Shown: piece after piece, positions 1 to 8,003 of the stretch
Layout: each line of letters begins with the position of its first letter
Position numbering within the stretch: position 1 is the first letter of the stretch
NCBI RefSeq assembly: GCF_002797555.1
Contig: NZ_PGFA01000001.1
Coordinates: 124,001 to 188,000 of the forward strand
DNA: 64,000 nucleotides
Direction of reading: 5' to 3'
Source: Hymenobacter chitinivorans DSM 11115
GTDB taxonomy: Bacteria > Bacteroidota > Bacteroidia > Cytophagales > Hymenobacteraceae
Translations under genes and position numbers: made by a program
The notes under the pieces: generated by a model
Database searches by the model: none
What the model saw: only the letters and a program-made list of their open reading frames with translations
Told to the model about the DNA's origin: nothing

Positions 1-832
1 AGGCATTGAGCCAGAGCAAGGATTTGGCGAAAAAAGCGCCGGCCAGGCCGCAGATAACGGCTACCAGCGCCACCGTAGCCAGAAACCAGCCCGCGTGCGG
101 CGTCACGGTGGGGTAGCCCAAATAGAGGTAGGGCCCCAGAATAGCCTGCGCCGTGAGGCCGGCCACGATGACGGCCGAAAACACGGCCATCCGAAAACGC
201 GCCATGTGCATCTGAGTCAGCTCTTCCACCACGAATACGATGCCGCCGAGCGGGGTGTTGAACGCCGCCGCCAGCCCGGCCGCCCCGCCCGTGACCAAGG
301 CAATCTGCCGGGAGAGTTGGGGCCAGCCGGTAGGTTGCAAACGGTTGATAGCCCGAAAGATGGCCGCCGAAATCTGGATGGTTGGCCCTTCGCGCCCGAT
401 AATACCGCCGCCCAACAGGAGCGCCACGCTGCTGAGTACTTTCACCACGGCCACCTTGAGGCTCAGCAAGTAGCCGGTGCGGTGGTGGTGCCCCGGCGTT
501 GACAGCTCGATGCCGGCCATGACCTGCGGAATGCCACTGCCACGAGCCGCCGGCGCCCAGCGCTGCACCAGCGCCCACGACGCCAGGAACGCTAGTGGGG
601 TGACTATAAAAACCAGCAAGGGCTGCGCCCGAAGCCACGTAAAGCTGGTTTGCTCAGCCCAAACAAACAGCTTTTCGTAGCCAACGGCCACGATACCCAC
701 CACGATGGACGCAAACCAAAACGGGAAACTTTGCAGAATAAGGCGGCGCACCCGGTCGGAGTACAGTCGCTCGATGACGTGACGGTCGAACCAGGCCAGC
801 ACCCGGGCGTAGCGAGTTGGAGAAGCAGGCAT
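1..832 (-). CDS. ClC-family chloride channel/transporter, 3' end cut by the window
   Basis: The reverse strand from the ATG at 832 is open to base 1 and gives about 277 residues of a polytopic membrane protein. The ClC signature motifs are visible: GSGIPQV near residue 95, GREGPT near 145, and a third ClC motif AAFNTPLGGIVFVVEE near 190. Together they form the anion selectivity path in the family. The family moves chloride, or exchanges chloride for protons, across the inner membrane. The second half, including any CBS domains, lies outside the window. It is separated by about 200 bp and a hairpin terminator from the lyase gene and is not obviously part of the sugar locus. Family assignment is secure; channel versus antiporter cannot be decided here. 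Confidence 0.9.
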   Translation of the reverse strand, partial: MPASPTRYARVLAWFDRHVIERLYSDRVRRLILQSFPFWFASIVVGIVAVGYEKLFVWAEQTSFTWLRAQPLLVFIVTPLAFLASWALVQRWAPAARGSGIPQVMAGIELSTPGHHHRTGYLLSLKVAVVKVLSSVALLLGGGIIGREGPTIQISAAIFRAINRLQPTGWPQLSRQIALVTGGAAGLAAAFNTPLGGIVFVVEELTQMHMARFRMAVFSAVIVAGLTAQAILGPYLYLGYPTVTPHAGWFLATVALVAVICGLAGAFFAKSLLWLNA

Positions 833-982
833 GCAAAGCAGATAAGGCGGCCGATGACCCCGCGGAGAGGCCCGTTCGGTCGCGACGAACAAGTAGTGGT
901 AGGGTACTACGCAGTTGGCGGCGGAAGAGAGGAGCCGTAGCCAGACTTCGTTCTGGAGGCGGCCGGCTGCCCGGGCCCGCAC

Positions 983-1013
983 AAAAAAGGCTGCCCCAGC
1001 GGAGCAGCCTTTT
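983..1013 (-). terminator. Rho-independent terminator after the PF05426 lyase gene
   Basis: A 9-10 bp stem (AAAGGCTGC paired with GCAGCCTTT) has a 9-nt loop and is followed on the minus strand by a run of T. It lies 20 bp past the stop of the lyase gene that ends at 1034, and so closes the left utilisation locus before the ClC gene. Confidence 0.8.
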
Positions 1014-1033
1014 CGGTACCAACAAACCAAAGT

Positions 1034-2188
1034 CTACCGCCCGATGCTGCGGTGGGTGAAGGAGGTGAAGCCCAGAAAGGTTTTGTCGCCCGACACGCCG
1101 TAGGGGTCCTGCCGGTCGCGCAGGGAGGCCAGCTTGCTGGTGCCGTAGTAGTTGTAGGCCGTTTCGATGCCGGGGAAAATCTGGGTGCCGCTGCAGTTGC
1201 GGGTGTAGTTGCCGGCGGCGGCGTCCTCGTACTTGTTCCAGCCGTTCTTGATCTGCTGGCCGTTGGCCTCGTAAATAGCGGTGTTGCCCTGAATGCGGGC
1301 CGTTTCGGCGGCGTAGGTCAGGGCCGTGAGCGTGTACTGGGGGTGAATACAGTCCCGGTCGCGCTGCTCCTTCACGGCCCCGTCGGAGTAGAAGAGCTGA
1401 GGCAGAATCTGGAACAGGTAGTCGTAGCCCGAGTCGTAGACGGCCGTGCTGTTGAACCACACGCCGAGGGCCATTTTGGCGTAGGCGTAGGAAGCCTGCC
1501 AGTTGTTGATATCGTTGATGGCGCCCGGCACGTTGTTGACGTAGTTGTTCTTGAGGTTGTTCAGAAAGTCCGAGAACTTGCTTACGTCCGTGGCCGACCA
1601 GCCCGCGCCGGTGCCATTCACCTGGTAGTAGCGGATAATTTCGCCGGCGGCTACAAACGTGGGGGCCACCCAGGCGGCTTCCAGGTAGGTTTGGCGGAAC
1701 TCGGTGGGGCTGCCGTCGGGCTTGGGCGAAGTGCTGTAGCGCTGGAAGTTGTAGGCGTAGCCGTTCAGAATCTGCTTAGCCTGGTTGGCATACGTTGCGT
1801 TACCGGTTTTGACCCAGCGCAGAGCGCAGGCGTAGGCCAGAATAGCGTCCCGGCGGATCTGGTCTTCGGTGGGACTGCCGCCGCTGCCCACCACGTACAC
1901 CACGCTGGGAAAGGAGGTGGGCACCGCGTACTGGTTCATGTAGTCGACCACCTTGTTGTAGCCGGCCGTGCGGGTAGCATCACCGGCGTTGGCCTGGGCT
2001 GCTACCAAGTCCAGGCTGGCCTTGCTGTTGACCACGCCGGGGTGGCGGAAGGTGGTGATGGTGGAGTCGGCCGTAGCTTCGGCCGTGTCGGGGGTGGCGG
2101 CTTCCTTTTCCTGGCAGCCGGCCACAATGGTGAGGGCCAGGGCCAGGCCGAGCTGGGCCAGGCCCCCGCGGAACGAGAGGTACTTCAT
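1034..2188 (-). CDS. PF05426-type polysaccharide (alginate) lyase family lipoprotein
   Basis: A 384-residue protein. The start at 2188 is chosen because the protein then opens with a lipoprotein signal (MKYLSFRGG...LTIVAGC). An upstream in-frame ATG at 2227 would bury it. Motifs of the 'alginate lyase family' alpha/alpha toroid are seen: NNWQASYAYAKMALGVWF in the middle and RDCIHPQYTLTALTYAAE further on. Such enzymes cleave uronate polymers by beta-elimination, here presumably at the cell surface or in the periplasm. It is a different subtype from the two lyases at 3855-5045 and 15776-16978: it has NNW where they have NNH. It is the last gene of the left locus and has its own LacI-like operator upstream at 2294-2317. 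The exact polymer is unknown. Confidence 0.8.
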   Translation of the reverse strand: MKYLSFRGGLAQLGLALALTIVAGCQEKEAATPDTAEATADSTITTFRHPGVVNSKASLDLVAAQANAGDATRTAGYNKVVDYMNQYAVPTSFPSVVYVVGSGGSPTEDQIRRDAILAYACALRWVKTGNATYANQAKQILNGYAYNFQRYSTSPKPDGSPTEFRQTYLEAAWVAPTFVAAGEIIRYYQVNGTGAGWSATDVSKFSDFLNNLKNNYVNNVPGAINDINNWQASYAYAKMALGVWFNSTAVYDSGYDYLFQILPQLFYSDGAVKEQRDRDCIHPQYTLTALTYAAETARIQGNTAIYEANGQQIKNGWNKYEDAAAGNYTRNCSGTQIFPGIETAYNYYGTSKLASLRDRQDPYGVSGDKTFLGFTSFTHRSIGR

Positions 2189-2293
2189 GGGTTTTGGTGG
2201 GGTTAAGGATGGAGAACAGAAAGGCAAAAACCTACAGCTGATTAGGTGCTGGAAAATGGGAGGTTTTAGCCGGTAAACATCCTTGTGATGAGA

Positions 2294-2317
2294 GGTTTAT
2301 TTGCGTAAACGATTACG
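2294..2317. promoter_or_regulatory. LacI-type operator upstream of the terminal lyase gene
   Basis: The core CGTAAACGATTACG (2304-2317) differs by one base from the perfect palindrome CGTAAACGTTTACG upstream of SusC at 21571-21584. The 10 bases before it (AGGTTTATTT) and one intervening position are also shared, with a single A/G difference. It lies about 115 bp before the lyase start and between that gene and the GH88 gene. It is a probable site for the LacI protein encoded at 21815-22834. Confidence 0.65.
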
Positions 2318-2362
2318 TAGAAAACTTCCCAAAACCCCAAAAAAACGGCGGCCGGGCCCGTT

Positions 2363-3583
2363 TTACAGACCCGGAATGCCCTTGCCGCTGAGCAGGCTCT
2401 GGCGCCGCACCAGGGCTTCCATAAAGTAGTAGTCGGCGTAGCTCAGGGGCACGTCTACTTCGCTGTTCGAGGGCTTGGCGCCGGTACTGTGCAGCAGCAG
2501 GAAGCCGCGGCTGCCGCCGGGCTGGGCCACGTACGATTTGGCCAGGCTCTTCACCATTTTATCAGCCTTGGCGCGGTAGAGCTTGCCGTTCGGGCTGAAG
2601 GTGCTCAGCTCGTACAACGCCGAAGCAATGAGGGCGCCGGCCGAGGCGTCGCGGGGCTCGTTGGGCAAGTTCGGCGCGTTGAAGTCCCAGTAGGGAATCA
2701 GGTCCTTGGGTAGGTTCGGGTGGTTGAGAATGAAGCGGGCCACGTTTTCAGCCTGCGTTAGGTAAGCCTTGTTCTTGGTTTCGCGGTAGCACATGGTGTA
2801 GCCGTACAGCGCCCAGCCCTGCCCCCGCGCCCAGGCCGACTCGTTGGCCGCGCCCTGGTGCGTCGTGCGCTTTACCACCTTGCCCGTCGCCGAGTCGTAG
2901 TCCACCACGTGGTAGGAGCTGAAGTCGGGCCGGAAGTGGTTGCGCATGGTCGTGTTGGCGTGGCTCACGGCAATTTTGTAGAACGTGGAGTCGCCGCTAA
3001 GCTTGGTGGCGGCGAAGAGCAGTTCCAGGTTCATCATGTTGTCGATGATGACCGGGAAGGCCCACTTCTCGCGGCTGTGGTCCCAGGACAGCAGCGTGCC
3101 GACCTTGGGGTAAAACCGGGTGCTGAGCGTGCGGGCCGCCTGCAGGACTACGTCTTTGTAGGCCGCGTCCTTGGTCAGGCGGTAGCCGGTACCGAAGCTG
3201 CAGTACACCTTGAAGCCCATGTCGTGGGTGGTGCCGTTAGTTTTCTCGGGCTCAATGTTGGCCGTGAAAATCTTGGCTTCGGTCATCCACTTCGGCTGCC
3301 CGCTGAGCTCGTACAAAAACCACAGGTAGCCGGGGAAAAAGCCGCTGGTCCAGTCGCGGGAGGGCACCACAATAAGCTCCCCGGTGGGCGTAAGGCTGCG
3401 CGGCGACACCAGCGGGGGCTTGCCCGCGGCGGCCGGTTTCTGGGCTATGGACTTGGGCAATTCCTGGAGCATGGTGGTAGCCTGAGTTTCGGCCAGCCGC
3501 ACGGTCTTTTTGGTCAGCGCGTCCTGGGCGAAGCTGGTGGTCGAGAGTAAGGTCAGGCCGAGGGTGAGGGCGCGGAAGTGCAT
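2363..3583 (-). CDS. GH88-type unsaturated glucuronyl hydrolase
   Basis: A 406-residue protein with a signal peptide (cleavage near FAQ, residue 20), so periplasmic. GH88 enzymes remove the 4,5-unsaturated uronate left at the non-reducing end after lyase action, by hydrating the double bond. Both catalytic aspartates of the family fit: D121 in THDMGF and D181 in DNMMNLELL. The conserved NESAWARGQGWALYGYT stretch is present near residue 245. The length matches the family. Its position among three lyases gives it a clear substrate source. It sits 175 bp before the last lyase and about 270 bp after the preceding lyase, across a repeat-filled gap. Confidence 0.92.
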   Translation of the reverse strand: MHFRALTLGLTLLSTTSFAQDALTKKTVRLAETQATTMLQELPKSIAQKPAAAGKPPLVSPRSLTPTGELIVVPSRDWTSGFFPGYLWFLYELSGQPKWMTEAKIFTANIEPEKTNGTTHDMGFKVYCSFGTGYRLTKDAAYKDVVLQAARTLSTRFYPKVGTLLSWDHSREKWAFPVIIDNMMNLELLFAATKLSGDSTFYKIAVSHANTTMRNHFRPDFSSYHVVDYDSATGKVVKRTTHQGAANESAWARGQGWALYGYTMCYRETKNKAYLTQAENVARFILNHPNLPKDLIPYWDFNAPNLPNEPRDASAGALIASALYELSTFSPNGKLYRAKADKMVKSLAKSYVAQPGGSRGFLLLHSTGAKPSNSEVDVPLSYADYYFMEALVRRQSLLSGKGIPGL

Positions 3584-3622
3584 GGGCGGGAGGGGTTCGA
3601 GGGGAAGTGGAAATCAAAAAAC

Positions 3623-3785
3623 GTCTGTCAGCCTGAGGCGCAGTCGAAGGACCTTGCTCACCTTAGTGACAAACCGGATTAAATGTGAAAAAGGCCTTTG
3701 CTGCGCGATAGTAAAGGGCTGGGGGCGTTGGCAGAAGCTATAGTGGGGCAGGGAGGAAGATCCTTGGCAAGGCTCAGGCTGACAG
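3623..3785. repeat. MITE-like palindromic element, copy A (163 bp)
   Basis: It begins GTCTGTCAGCCTGAG and ends CTCAGGCTGACAG, so the ends are inverted repeats of about 30 bp with mismatches (GAAGGACCTT on one side, AAGATCCTTGGC on the other). The interior resembles the copy at 7764-7926, with shared tracts such as GGGGGCGTTG. The element fills most of the GH88-lyase gap. Confidence 0.75.
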
Positions 3786-3807
3786 AGAATGGTAGTTAGC
3801 AGTGCAG

Positions 3808-3842
3808 GCGAGATGTCTCGCTGGGCTCGACCTGACGTTCTG
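3808..3842. repeat. Short interspersed repeat of the GCGAGATGTCTCG type, copy 1
   Basis: It reads GCGAGATGTCTCGCTGGGCT and continues to TGACGTTCTG. The same sequence recurs at 5385-5418, 7958-7991 and, diverged, at 26251-26287. It contains the small palindrome CGAGATGTCTCG and lies 22 bp from the MITE-like copy A. Confidence 0.7.
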
Positions 3843-3854
3843 TTGGGCACCGTG

Positions 3855-5045
3855 CTAATTGAGCCAGATGATAGGGTTGCGGACGGGCAGGTTGCGGATG
3901 ACTTCCTCGACTTCGGGCTGGTGGTCGAGGCGCTGCCAGGTCTGGAGCCACTCGGCTTGCTTGAACTGCACGGCGCCCAGGACCAGGAAAGGCTGGGCCA
4001 CGGGCCAGTTGTTCCAGTACATGACGTCCTGGGGGAAAGGCCACTTGGTTTTGTCGGCCACGAAGGGGTAGAGGTACTCGATGCCGCGCCGGATGCCGCG
4101 GCCGTCGGGCAGCTGGTAGGCGTAGAGGTTGTCGGCCGGAGTGCTCAGAATCTGGCAGATCATGGTCATGGCGTCCAGGTTGAAGAGGGAGTAGCCGTAG
4201 GGCTTGGTGCGCTTGGTTTCGAGCGGGAAGCTGCCGTCGGGAGCCATTTGGGTGGGCAGGAGCACCGTTTTGTACCGTTCCCGGCAGAACGAGAGCAGCT
4301 CCTGGTTGCCGGTGAGGCGGGCAAAGGCGGCCACTTGCATCACCCAGCAGGTGCCGTGGTTGTTGGGAGCCTTCATTTCGTCCTGGCCGTATTGGTGGGT
4401 GGTAAGCCAGGTCAGGTACTGGGCAAACCAGCTTTTGATGCCGGCCACGTCTTCTTGGCCAAAGGCTTTGGCACCCTGCATGACCAGCACGCCCTGGGCT
4501 ACTTCCATCAATTGAATCGTGTCGATGACGCCGATGCCGCGGCCGGTGAAGCGGCCCTGGATGGCCTGGGCAAAGTGCAGCGAGGGGTTCATCCGCGTGG
4601 CCGGGTCCAGGAACCAGGCCCGCAGGTGGAGCAACGCGGCGCGGGCGTACTGCTCGTCGTGGGTGAGCTGGTAGGCCGAGGCCAGGGCCCCGACGATGCG
4701 GCTGAAGCGAATCATGGCCTGGCGGTGGGCCGCGAAGTTGGCGGGGTTGGTGAGTCCGTCGCGCTGGACGTAGGGCCCGGCAGGATTCTGCGGGTCGGGC
4801 CACCAGTAGTCGCCCTCGGAGAAGAAGTCGTGGGCGGTGCCGGCGCTGCGGGGCGAGGTGCTGGCCGTAACCGTGACGGGTGGCTGCTGCAGGGCCCAGG
4901 CGGCCTGGGTGAGAACTTGCTTCCGCAGGGTTTCGACGGCCTGGCGGCGCAGCTTCTTATCGGGTTTGCCCGCGGCTGCTCCCGGCTGCCCGGCTACGGC
5001 GTTCAGGAGCAGGAGTAGAATGATAAAAACCGTTTTTCGGGACAT
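3855..5045 (-). CDS. PF05426 polysaccharide lyase, NNH subtype
   Basis: A 396-residue protein with a signal peptide (MSRKTVFIILLLLLNAVAG) and so exported. It shares with the gene at 15776-16978 the motifs YWWPDP, FLDPATRMNP and NNHGT, showing that they are paralogues. In the alpha/alpha-barrel alginate lyases an Asn-Asn-His cluster takes part in neutralising the uronate and abstracting the proton. Its presence here supports activity. CAZy families such as PL5 or PL38 are candidates but cannot be told apart by eye. It follows the GH3 gene by 408 bp of repeat sequence and precedes GH88. Its likely role is endolytic or exolytic cutting of a beta-linked glucuronate or mannuronate polymer, which is inference. 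Confidence 0.82.
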   Translation of the reverse strand: MSRKTVFIILLLLLNAVAGQPGAAAGKPDKKLRRQAVETLRKQVLTQAAWALQQPPVTVTASTSPRSAGTAHDFFSEGDYWWPDPQNPAGPYVQRDGLTNPANFAAHRQAMIRFSRIVGALASAYQLTHDEQYARAALLHLRAWFLDPATRMNPSLHFAQAIQGRFTGRGIGVIDTIQLMEVAQGVLVMQGAKAFGQEDVAGIKSWFAQYLTWLTTHQYGQDEMKAPNNHGTCWVMQVAAFARLTGNQELLSFCRERYKTVLLPTQMAPDGSFPLETKRTKPYGYSLFNLDAMTMICQILSTPADNLYAYQLPDGRGIRRGIEYLYPFVADKTKWPFPQDVMYWNNWPVAQPFLVLGAVQFKQAEWLQTWQRLDHQPEVEEVIRNLPVRNPIIWLN

Positions 5046-5151
5046 GAGAAAGGTCGCTGAAGGAGGGTTACGGGGTGAATAAGTCGTATTTTGAAGTAAA
5101 TGGCTTATTGTAAAGTGTTGATGAATAGTGGGTTGAGGTGCTCTAATGCTG

Positions 5152-5298
5152 GGGAAGCCGCCTCGAATCGTGGGAAGGCTCCCGCAAGTGCTGGGAAAGC
5201 CCTGGCGAATGGTAGGAAAGCCTCAGCCAATGGTTGAATGCCCTCGGCGAATCGTGAGAAACCCTCGGTAAGCTCTGGTTCGGGGGAGGCAAACTGTG
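5152..5298. repeat. Degenerate 21-bp tandem repeat, seven units
   Basis: Consecutive 21-bp units start at 5152, 5173, 5194, 5215, 5236, 5257 and 5278. The approximate consensus is GGAAAGCCCTCGCGAATGGTG, with one long low-identity unit at each end. On the minus strand the period is a multiple of three and yields a seven-residue pattern (F-x-x-F/L-A-x-A/G). The rest of the 408-bp gap between the lyase and GH3 genes holds only a short interspersed repeat. Confidence 0.75.
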
Positions 5299-5384
5299 TT
5301 ATCAGGTGGGCAAGGGGTGTTTTGCTTCGGGCAAACAGGTAAAAAACCAAGGCCAGTGGCCGTTTGCGGTGGCAACAGCAGCGC

Positions 5385-5418
5385 GCAAGATGTCTCGCTG
5401 GGCTCGACATGACGTTCT
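5385..5418. repeat. Short interspersed repeat of the GCGAGATGTCTCG type, copy 2
   Basis: It reads GCAAGATGTCTCGCTGGGCT then CGACATGACGTTCTGG, nearly identical to the copies at 3808 and 7958. Here it stands alone, without the MITE-like element beside it. Confidence 0.7.
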
Positions 5419-5443
5419 GGGTCGGAAGCGGCTAACAATCACT

Positions 5444-5465
5444 ATCAATCAATCAATCAATCAAT
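5444..5465. repeat. ATCA tetranucleotide microsatellite across the GH3 stop codon
   Basis: Five and a half copies of ATCA run from 5444 to 5465. The stop codon of the GH3 gene (5453-5455) lies inside the tract, so slippage would change the last residues and the stop position. Confidence 0.85.
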
Positions 5466-7699
5466 ACCAAGTCGGCTTCCAGGCGGATATCGTCGGAGGC
5501 GGCGCCGAGCAGGAGGCGGAACTCGCCGGGCTCGGCTATCCATTGGAGGTCGTTGTTGTAGAAGGCGAGTTTGTCGCGGGTGATGGTGAAGGTGAGGGTG
5601 CGGCTTTCGCCGGGCTGGAGGCTGACTTTTTGGAAGTCCTTCAGCTCCTTGAGAGGCCGCACGACGGAAGCCACCTTGTCGCGCAGGTAGAGCTGCACCA
5701 CTTCCTCGCCGGCGCGGCTGCCGGTGTTGGTGAGGGTAAAGCTGACCTGCACGGTTTCGGCCGCCGTCATCCGCGGCTGACTGACTTTCAGGTCGCTGTA
5801 GCGGAAGGTGGTGTAGCTCAGGCCGTGGCCGAAGGCGTAGCGCGGGGTGTTGGGCGCGTCGATGTAAGCCGAGCGGTAGCGGATGTTCTGCGGATCGACG
5901 ACGGGGCGGCCGGTGCTGTATTGCTGGTAGGAAAGGGGAATCTGGCCCATGAGGCGGGGAAACGTGCTGGGCAGCTTGCCGGCGGGGTTGTAGTCGCCGA
6001 AGAGCACGTCGGCCAGGGCGTGGCCGCCCTCTGAGCCCGGAAACCAGGCGTAGAGAATGGCGTCGGCCTGGTCGGCCACGGCATTGAAAATCAGGGGCCG
6101 GCCGGCAAAGACCACGGCCACAATGGGCTTGCCGGTGGCTTTGAGGGCTTGGAACAGCTCCTGCTGCACGCCGGGCAGGCTGATGTCGGCCCGGGACTTA
6201 GCTTCGCCGCTCATGTCCCAGGTTTCGCCCACGCACAGCACAATTACGTCGGCCTGCCGGGCCGTTTCCACGGCTTGCGCGAAGCCGGCCCGGGAGTCGC
6301 CGGTAGCCTCGCAGCCTTTAGCGTAGAGCACCGAGGCGTTTTTGCCGGCCCGCTGCCGGATACCTTCCAAGGCGGAGACAATCCGGGTGGTGTCGGCAAT
6401 GACCGTCCAGCCCCCGGCCAGGTCGCGCTTGGCCTTGGCCAGGGGGCCAATCAGGGCAATTTTGCGCGGGGAACTGAGCGGCAGCGTGTTGCGCTCGTTT
6501 TTGAGCAGCACCATGCTTTTACGGGCCACGTCACGGGCGGCCACGCGGTGCTGCGGGTCGCTGAACACCTTCTTTTCGCGCTTGGCGTCGGAGAATTTGT
6601 AGGGGTCGTCGAAGAGGCCGAGCTCGAACTTCTTGCGCAGAATGCGGCGCACGGCATCATCGACCAGCGCCACGTCGACCTTGCCCTGCTGCACGAGCTG
6701 GGGTAGGGCGTCGAAGTAGGCGTCGTTTTCCATGTCCATGTCGTTGCCGGCGGTAATGGCCTTTTGGGCGGCCTCGCTGACGTTTTGGGCGTAGCCCCAG
6801 CTCACCATCTCCCGAATTGAGCCCCAGTCGGACACCACGAAGCCCGGATACTGCCACTGGCCCTTGAGGATGTCGCGCTGCAAATACTTACTGCCCGTGG
6901 CAGGCACCCCGTTGAGCGTGTTAAACGAGTTCATGAACGTGGCGGCCCCGGCATCCACGGCGGCTTTGAACGGGGGCAAATACACTTCCCACAATTGCTG
7001 GGGGCTCAGGTCGACGGCGTTGTAGTCGCGGCCGGCAATGGCGGCCCCGTAGGCCACGAAGTGCTTGGCGCAGGCCATGACGGCGTCGGTGCCCCCGAGC
7101 TTGTCGCCCTGAAAGCCCAGCACCCGGGCCCGGGCAATCTGGGAGCCCAGATACGAGTCTTCGCCGGCCCCTTCCATCACCCGGCCCCAGCGCGGGTCCC
7201 GGCCCACGTCCACCATCGGCGCAAACGTCCAGTGGATGCCCGAAGCCGCCGCTTCCCGGGCCGCCACGTGCGCCGATTGGCGGATGGCGGCCATATCCCA
7301 GGAAGCGGCTTCGGCCAGAGGCACGGGAAACACCGTCTGGTAACCGTGAATCACGTCGAGGCCAAAGAGCAGCGGAATGTGCAGGCGCGACTTCAGCGCC
7401 TCGGCCTGAATGGCGCGGGTATCCGTCACGCCCTTCACGTTCAGCATGGAGCCCACCTGCCCGCCGCGGATCTGGTTGAGCAAATCCGTCTTGCGGGTGC
7501 TGGCCGGCCCCGTCAATTCCCGGCCCGAGTACTGGGTGAGTTGCCCGGCTTTTTCCTGAATGGTCATCTGGCCCAGCAGCTCGGTGATGCGCTGCTCAAT
7601 GGCAGCCGGCGTCAAGGCTTTTTTCTGGGCCCGCGCAGAGGTGCCGGCAGCGAGCAGGGCGGCAGTGAGAAGAAGCGTTTTGGGGAAAGAAAAAAGCAT
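5453..7699 (-). CDS. GH3 beta-glycosidase (BglX-like), periplasmic
   Basis: A 748-residue protein with a signal peptide ending near SARAQ (residue 25). The domain order is the GH3 N-terminal barrel (about 30-360), the alpha/beta sandwich domain (about 395-610) and a C-terminal fibronectin-like domain (about 650-735). The nucleophile is D291 in VVSDWGS, and the barrel motifs DVIHGY, DPRWGR and KHF are in place. Family members release terminal beta-linked glucose or xylose from oligosaccharides. In this locus it would trim neutral sugars from the oligouronides made by the lyases. Substrate choice between beta-glucosidase and beta-xylosidase is not decidable by eye. The stop codon lies in a tetranucleotide repeat. 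Confidence 0.9.
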   Translation of the reverse strand: MLFSFPKTLLLTAALLAAGTSARAQKKALTPAAIEQRITELLGQMTIQEKAGQLTQYSGRELTGPASTRKTDLLNQIRGGQVGSMLNVKGVTDTRAIQAEALKSRLHIPLLFGLDVIHGYQTVFPVPLAEAASWDMAAIRQSAHVAAREAAASGIHWTFAPMVDVGRDPRWGRVMEGAGEDSYLGSQIARARVLGFQGDKLGGTDAVMACAKHFVAYGAAIAGRDYNAVDLSPQQLWEVYLPPFKAAVDAGAATFMNSFNTLNGVPATGSKYLQRDILKGQWQYPGFVVSDWGSIREMVSWGYAQNVSEAAQKAITAGNDMDMENDAYFDALPQLVQQGKVDVALVDDAVRRILRKKFELGLFDDPYKFSDAKREKKVFSDPQHRVAARDVARKSMVLLKNERNTLPLSSPRKIALIGPLAKAKRDLAGGWTVIADTTRIVSALEGIRQRAGKNASVLYAKGCEATGDSRAGFAQAVETARQADVIVLCVGETWDMSGEAKSRADISLPGVQQELFQALKATGKPIVAVVFAGRPLIFNAVADQADAILYAWFPGSEGGHALADVLFGDYNPAGKLPSTFPRLMGQIPLSYQQYSTGRPVVDPQNIRYRSAYIDAPNTPRYAFGHGLSYTTFRYSDLKVSQPRMTAAETVQVSFTLTNTGSRAGEEVVQLYLRDKVASVVRPLKELKDFQKVSLQPGESRTLTFTITRDKLAFYNNDLQWIAEPGEFRLLLGAASDDIRLEADLVLID

Positions 7700-7763
7700 T
7701 GAGAGAAGCTGGAAAGGTGCGGGATGCGGGACGAGCGGAGGTATAGAATAGGGTAAAAAAGCC

Positions 7764-7926
7764 GTCTGTCATCCTGAGCAAAGCGAAGGACCTGCCTTCC
7801 CTGAGTGATGAGCTTAACTCAACGTTAGAAGGCCTTCGGTGGCGGCGTAGGGAAGCGCGTGGGGGCGTTGACAGGGGCTTTCGTGGGGTAGGCGAGGAAG
7901 GTTCTTCGCTGGGCTCAGGATGACAG
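7764..7926. repeat. MITE-like palindromic element, copy B (163 bp)
   Basis: It begins GTCTGTCATCCTGAGC and ends CTCAGGATGACAG and has the same length as copy A at 3623-3785. GGGGGCGTTG occurs inside both. It occupies the 305-bp gap between GH2 and GH3 together with the short repeat at 7958-7991. No gene is seen in this gap. Confidence 0.78.
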
Positions 7927-7957
7927 GTGGAGGGAGTTACTTGGGCAACATCAGCCC

Positions 7958-7991
7958 GCGAGATGTCTCGCGTTGCTCGACATGACGTTCT
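7958..7991. repeat. Short interspersed repeat of the GCGAGATGTCTCG type, copy 3
   Basis: GCGAGATGTCTCGCGTTGCT followed by CGACATGACGTTCT. As at 3808, it lies just to the right of a MITE-like copy, 31 bp away, and just before the next gene's stop. Confidence 0.72.
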
Positions 7992-8003
7992 ATAGTTGCT
8001 TAA

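Noticed and set aside
5152..5298. Possible CRISPR array
   Set aside because: The units are directly adjacent with no unique spacers, degenerate, and no cas gene is present.
5105..5410. A 101-residue minus-strand frame with heptad-like repeats
   Set aside because: Its first part is the interspersed repeat at 5385-5418 and the rest is the 21-bp tandem repeat. There is no domain and no ribosome site, so it is listed as a repeat and a finding, not a gene.
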